Shown here in pieces: positions 15,884-18,529 of a stretch of DNA of 18,529 bases (positions are counted from its first letter, which is position 1; each line of letters starts with the position of its first letter). A program made the position numbers and the translations under genes. Below the pieces are notes generated by a model, which was not told where the DNA came from, ran no database searches, and saw only the letters and a list, made by a program, of their open reading frames with translations. The stretch lies in the NCBI GenBank assembly GCA_037892765.1, contig JBBKBW010000050.1; one strand, 5' to 3'. The stretch is from Clostridium_AQ sp900552125 (GTDB taxonomy: Bacteria; Bacillota_I; Bacilli_A; Erysipelotrichales; Erysipelotrichaceae).

Positions 15884-15912
15884 ATCATATAACAAGATTA
15901 AGATATCCTCAA
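15884..15912 (-). promoter_or_regulatory. Promoter of the small membrane protein gene
   Basis: On the minus strand TTGAGG (15907-15912) and TATGAT (15884-15889) are separated by 17 bases, upstream of the GGGGAGAGGAT ribosome binding site. Confidence 0.5.
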
Positions 15913-15959
15913 TAGATATTGCATAAGATGCACTATTTCTGCATAAAAGGTAAAAATCA

Positions 15960-16445
15960 TTACTTTTTAGATTGTTTCCTATACTCTATTATTTCCAATT
16001 TTATTTCATCTGGCATTTTTTCAAGCGAATAATTAAACGTAACAGTAGCCATCCAACCACGTTTTTGACATGTATATGATTGTCAGATAAAAGAGCACAG
16101 CAAACCTTATCTACAATATTAAATCAGACAGATACCTCTCAATCATCGGATTTAAAATTCTATAACAATATTGATCACATTTCCCTAGGTATTTATATAC
16201 TCATATAAAATTCGCTCATAAAATAAAAATAGTCTTTAGTAAGCATTTCTGTTACACTTCATCCATATTGCTGCAATAGAAAACAAACGAAAATCATCAC
16301 TACTGATTAATGACTCAAAAAAAGACAACCACCTTTAATAATGAAAAGTACTGTTTAGATAAGCGAAATTCATTTTTCTTTATTCTTTTTAATCTAGCTC
16401 ATCCATTTCTAAAATAAGTCGTTCTACTAGATACTCATAATTCAT
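15960..16445 (-). pseudogene. Possible decayed gene remnant
   Basis: At the right end (16389-16445) a minus-strand ATG starts an 18-residue peptide, MNYEYLVERLILEMDELD, then TAA. At the left end (15960-16082) a 40-residue open segment lacks a start with a ribosome binding site. It contains CQKRGWMATVTFNYSLEKMP and ends in a Lys-rich tail and TAA, with protein-like composition. Between them only short interrupted pieces such as FESLISSDDFRLFSIAAIWM remain in changing frames. The order (N-terminal-like piece, debris, C-terminal-like piece) fits one gene broken by several mutations. The original family is not recognised, and chance reading frames in AT-rich DNA cannot be excluded. Confidence 0.35.
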
Positions 16446-16469
16446 AACTATATCTCTTTCCCTCTCAAT

Positions 16470-16484
16470 TTACAATAATTGTAA
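16470..16484. repeat. Perfect palindrome TTACAAT-A-ATTGTAA
   Basis: Two 7-base arms around a single central base form an operator-like dyad. It lies upstream of the minus-strand remnant and about 170 bases before the BlaI-like gene. The half-sites TACA and TGTA recall BlaI/CopY operators, but those usually have two bases between the half-sites, not five, so the assignment is weak. Confidence 0.35.
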
Positions 16485-16561
16485 GCAAATAAGTTATTTA
16501 CTGTATCATTGAACTTATATCTTTTCATCTATACATAAATTATATAAGATAGACTTTTAAT

Positions 16562-16592
16562 TGTAAATATTTTTTTATCATAGTAAGAAATA
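16562..16592 (+). promoter_or_regulatory. Candidate operator of the BlaI-like repressor, copy 1
   Basis: This 31-base sequence matches 18430-18460 at 29 of 31 positions. It starts TGTAAATATT, has a run of seven T, then ATCAT and GTAA, and ends AAATA. It lies 11 bases upstream of the -35 of the BlaI-like gene. A duplicated sequence at two promoters next to a repressor gene is best read as an operator; autoregulation is usual for this family. The binding itself is inference. Confidence 0.55.
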
Positions 16593-16603
16593 TTAAAAAG
16601 TAT

Positions 16604-16633
16604 TTGAAAACAATATGAAAAGAATGATATTAT
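16604..16633 (+). promoter_or_regulatory. Promoter of the BlaI/BlaR1-like operon
   Basis: TTGAAA (16604-16609) and TATTAT (16628-16633) are separated by 18 bases, followed by GAGGTGA and the ATG at 16657. Confidence 0.6.
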
Positions 16634-16656
16634 ATATTTGAAGTGAGGTGAGAGAA

Positions 16657-17028
16657 ATGAAGATTGATCCATTAACAAAGAAAGAACAAGAAGTAATGGA
16701 TGTACTGTGGAATAATGATGAACCAATGTCTCCATACGATATTGGGGTTGCTTCCCCTGAGCTCCTAGACTGTACCATTCGACAGGTAACACAAAAGCTG
16801 TTGAAAAAAGGATATATTAAAATTTCTGGTGTCGGCTATACCAAAAATTCGCTGACTAGAAAATTTTCACCTACTTTTACGCAAGCAGAATATTTAGAAA
16901 AACTATCGAATGAAAAAAGTAGTTTACAGTTTGTTTCAAACTATATAGAAAATAGTAGTGACTTAGAAGCCTTAGATACATTAGAAAAGATGATCCATGA
17001 AAAAATCAAGGAAGTTAAAGGAGAATAG
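16657..17028 (+). CDS. BlaI/MecI/CopY-family transcriptional repressor
   Basis: The 123-residue protein has an N-terminal winged helix typical of BlaI/MecI: LTKKEQEVMDVLWNNDEPMS, then a recognition-helix region DCTIRQVTQKLLKKGYIKISG. A helical C-terminal half (residues about 75-123) would form the dimer and carry the cleavage site cut when the partner peptidase signals. It is directly followed, six bases later, by a BlaR1-like metallopeptidase, the classical partner. Start choice: the GTG at 16648-16650 is within the ribosome binding site AAGTGAGGTGA, so the ATG at 16657 is preferred. It probably represses its own operon through the repeat just upstream. Confidence 0.93.
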   Translation: MKIDPLTKKEQEVMDVLWNNDEPMSPYDIGVASPELLDCTIRQVTQKLLKKGYIKISGVGYTKNSLTRKFSPTFTQAEYLEKLSNEKSSLQFVSNYIENSSDLEALDTLEKMIHEKIKEVKGE

Positions 17029-17034
17029 AATTGT

Positions 17035-18138
17035 ATGACAGTTACTGTTTCATCAATGTTAATCGCTTTAATTGCGAGTACATTGTTGATAGCACTATTA
17101 AGCTATATTTTCGCAACTAAACGAAGTTATAAGAATTTTAGAATTGATTTCTTATCAATTTTATTTTTAATTACAGTATTTAGGCTATGTTTTCCGTCTG
17201 AAGCTTTCTATACATTCACTATAGAAGCTCCACTATTCATGAATCCTATTACAGAGTTTTTAAACATTAAAATTATAAATAATTTATCCATCCTCCATTT
17301 ACTGATAATTATTTGGATTGTCGGATGTCTATATAAGGGAAAAAAACTTTTTGATCAGATCAATCAAACAAATTATTTATTCTGCTGTATAAAAAGAAAA
17401 AGTAAACGAAAAGAAATCAAATATTATTTACCTGAATATCAAGGAAAAGATTATCCTATATATTTCTCCGAATTTGTTCCATCACCAATGGTCCTATTAT
17501 TTAAAAAAGCTATACTTCTGCCTTATGTAGATTACACTGATCTTGAAATAACAAATATTCTAAATCACGAAATTGCACATTTGAGTTATCATGATGCTTT
17601 TATAAAGCGTTTTATTCAAATTTTAACAATACTATATTGGTGGTTTCCTTTAGTTTATGTTTTAGAAAAACAAATTAATCTATATTTAGAGTTACGTGTT
17701 GATTCAAGAGTATCAAGAAAAATGAATAAAGAAGATAGTTTACATTATATGAGCACACTATTATCCGTTAAACGAAAAAGTTTAGATTCTTCTCTATTTC
17801 CAATTACACAGATTTCATCATTTACCATTATGGAAAATAAAGATATTCTAACATTTAGAATAGAGTATTTTTTAGAAGGAAATTTTAAGAACAAAACAAA
17901 AAAGCCAATTTTAGTATGTTTAATTTTTTTATTTATATGTTCAAACTTAATTATTTTCGAACCATCATATCCTAATACGGAAATCACCGAAGGTACACAC
18001 AGTACAACTGAGTTTGGCTATATTGTCCATAAAAAAGATGGAAGCTATTGTTTAATTCTTAAAGACGGTATAAATGCAGGAACATTTTCAGATATATCTG
18101 ATCCTATATTCAAAGGTTTAGAAATTAGAGAGGAATGA
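17035..18138 (+). CDS. BlaR1-like M56 membrane metallopeptidase without a penicillin-binding sensor domain
   Basis: The 367-residue protein has hydrophobic segments near residues 7-26, 37-52, 83-99, 193-212 and 290-308. The zinc motif is HEIAH (His178, Glu179, His182) in ILNHEIAHLSYHD, with a downstream LELRVDSR (Glu219) as probable third ligand, all as in M56 peptidases such as BlaR1/MecR1. On a signal such proteins cleave the partner repressor in the cytoplasm. BlaR1 has a C-terminal penicillin-binding domain of about 250 residues. Here only about 60 residues follow the last membrane segment, with no SxxK-type site, so the inducer is probably not a beta-lactam bound covalently. The gene is six bases after the BlaI-like gene, and the ribosome binding site AAAGGAG lies in the end of that gene. 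Confidence 0.92.
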   Translation: MTVTVSSMLIALIASTLLIALLSYIFATKRSYKNFRIDFLSILFLITVFRLCFPSEAFYTFTIEAPLFMNPITEFLNIKIINNLSILHLLIIIWIVGCLYKGKKLFDQINQTNYLFCCIKRKSKRKEIKYYLPEYQGKDYPIYFSEFVPSPMVLLFKKAILLPYVDYTDLEITNILNHEIAHLSYHDAFIKRFIQILTILYWWFPLVYVLEKQINLYLELRVDSRVSRKMNKEDSLHYMSTLLSVKRKSLDSSLFPITQISSFTIMENKDILTFRIEYFLEGNFKNKTKKPILVCLIFLFICSNLIIFEPSYPNTEITEGTHSTTEFGYIVHKKDGSYCLILKDGINAGTFSDISDPIFKGLEIREE

Positions 18139-18142
18139 TAGT

Positions 18143-18355
18143 ATGAAAAAAATATTTATTTTTTGTTTGTTATTTTTTCCATTTACTACACCAATCATAG
18201 CTAACGAATCATCTTTACAGATGATTAACCAACAGTTGATTCTGCCTAAAAAAGATGTTTTAGTTTGGAAAGTTAAAACCATAAATGGTCAACTATATAA
18301 AAGATTATACAATCAGACAAAAGGCAGATGGGAAAGCGATTGGATAAAAATATAA
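18143..18355 (+). CDS. Small secreted protein of the BlaI/BlaR1-like operon
   Basis: The 70-residue protein has a clear signal peptide (MKKIFIFCLLFFPFTTPIIA, cleavage probably after Ala20), leaving a mature chain of about 50 residues. The mature part is basic and aromatic, with WKVKTINGQLYKRLYN and a WESDWIKI end. This hydrophobic strand plus YKRLYN and WxxDW pattern is of a kind I associate with small secreted proteins of gut Firmicutes, but I cannot name a function. It starts four bases after the peptidase stop, with GAGAGG at the end of that gene as ribosome binding site, and a terminator follows. It may be a ligand or co-sensor for the peptidase's short outside tail; this is inferred from position only. 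Confidence 0.8.
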   Translation: MKKIFIFCLLFFPFTTPIIANESSLQMINQQLILPKKDVLVWKVKTINGQLYKRLYNQTKGRWESDWIKI

Positions 18356-18383
18356 ATGCTAACTATTAATTAATCTACAGTTT

Positions 18384-18425
18384 AAAAATCTCTAATGATT
18401 AGCAATCATCATTAGAGATTTTTAT
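18384..18425 (+). terminator. Intrinsic terminator of the BlaI/BlaR1-like operon
   Basis: A perfect 15-base stem, AAAAATCTCTAATGA with TCATTAGAGATTTTT, and a 10-base loop end in a T run (18384-18398 with 18409-18423). It separates this operon from the regulatory region of the next gene. Confidence 0.9.
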
Positions 18426-18475
18426 AAAATGTAAATATTTTTTTATCATCGTAATAAATAAATATTTACATTTTA
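18425..18475. promoter_or_regulatory. Perfect 16-base inverted repeat containing operator copy 2
   Basis: TAAAATGTAAATATTT (18425-18440) is repeated inverted at 18460-18475 as AAATATTTACATTTTA, around a 19-base core. The left arm plus core (18430-18460) matches the sequence upstream of the BlaI-like gene at 29 of 31 positions. The right arm contains the -35 of the next promoter, so a bound repressor would block it. Confidence 0.6.
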
Positions 18476-18492
18476 ACAATTCCTGTTATACT
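18465..18492 (+). promoter_or_regulatory. Promoter of the gene to the right of the window
   Basis: TTTACA (18465-18470) and TATACT (18487-18492), the latter with an extended TGT, are separated by 16 bases. The -35 overlaps the inverted repeat. No start codon follows within the window, so the gene lies outside. Confidence 0.55.
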
Positions 18493-18498
18493 ATAATC

Positions 18499-18512
18499 AG
18501 AAAACGTTTTCT
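18499..18512. promoter_or_regulatory. cre-like palindrome at the start site of the next gene
   Basis: AGAAAACGTTTTCT is a perfect 14-base palindrome, differing from the CcpA/LacI-type operator form TGAAAACGTTTTCA only at its two end bases. It lies seven bases after the -10 and so at the probable transcription start, a position suited to repression. Confidence 0.5.
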
Positions 18513-18529
18513 AAAGTTTAATAATATTA

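Larger units (their letters stand above)
15913..16603. other. Long intergenic region without an intact gene
   Basis: This stretch of about 690 bases has no reading frame with both a good ribosome binding site and reasonable length. On the minus strand it holds short protein-like fragments that may be the remains of one gene (described separately). It also holds a palindrome at 16470-16484 and, at the right end, an operator-like repeat upstream of the BlaI-like gene. I found no RNA gene or CRISPR-like repeats. Confidence 0.6.

Noticed and set aside
16529..16792. Minus-strand open frames over the start of the BlaI-like gene
   Set aside because: They overlap the promoter and a recognisable winged-helix gene and have no ribosome binding site or protein-like character.
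1..18529. CRISPR array, insertion sequence or riboswitch
   Set aside because: No regularly spaced repeats, transposase motifs or recognisable aptamer cores were found on either strand.

Overview
The window is AT-rich bacterial chromosome with strong AGGAGG-type ribosome binding sites, sigma-A-type promoters and U-tract hairpin terminators, so it comes from a low-GC Firmicute. The split transketolase, the ACT/UPF0210 pair, the VanRS-like two-component genes and the BlaI/BlaR1-like pair would suit an anaerobic gut Erysipelotrichia or Clostridia member. That placement is inference from gene content; no 16S gene is present.

Layout, left to right. (1) 1-2597, minus strand: one promoter drives an ACT-domain protein, a UPF0210/DUF711 (PFL family) protein and a coiled-coil protein that runs off the left edge. 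(2) 2635-6062, minus strand: an overlapping operon encodes a VanR-like response regulator, a VanS-like histidine kinase, a second VanS-like kinase whose H-box histidine is replaced by glutamine, and an unrecognised 171-residue protein. A D,D-carboxypeptidase gene diverges from it (6208-7179) and is interrupted by one in-frame TAA. (3) 7210-8397: a lipoprotein with a probable beta-propeller. (4) 8568-12594, minus strand: transketolase as two subunits, then the Tex RNA-binding protein. (5) 12728-15144: a pentapeptide-repeat protein (plus), then pepT and a DUF2383-like helical-bundle protein (minus). (6) 15286-15859: tRNA-Gly and tRNA-Lys from one promoter, and a small membrane protein. (7) 15913-16603: an intergenic stretch of about 690 bases with what looks like the debris of a decayed gene. 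(8) 16657-18355: a BlaI-like repressor, a BlaR1-like membrane metallopeptidase without a penicillin-binding sensor domain, and a 70-residue secreted protein. (9) 18425-18512: operator-like sequences and a promoter for a gene to the right of the window.

Two envelope-sensing modules stand out. The first is the VanRS-like operon with a tandem, probably non-phosphorylatable second kinase and a disrupted carboxypeptidase partner. The second is the BlaI/BlaR1-like module. A 31-base sequence upstream of its repressor gene recurs with two mismatches in front of the next transcription unit, inside a perfect 16-base inverted repeat. This suggests that the repressor controls both its own operon and the gene that follows. 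The remaining genes are mostly housekeeping.
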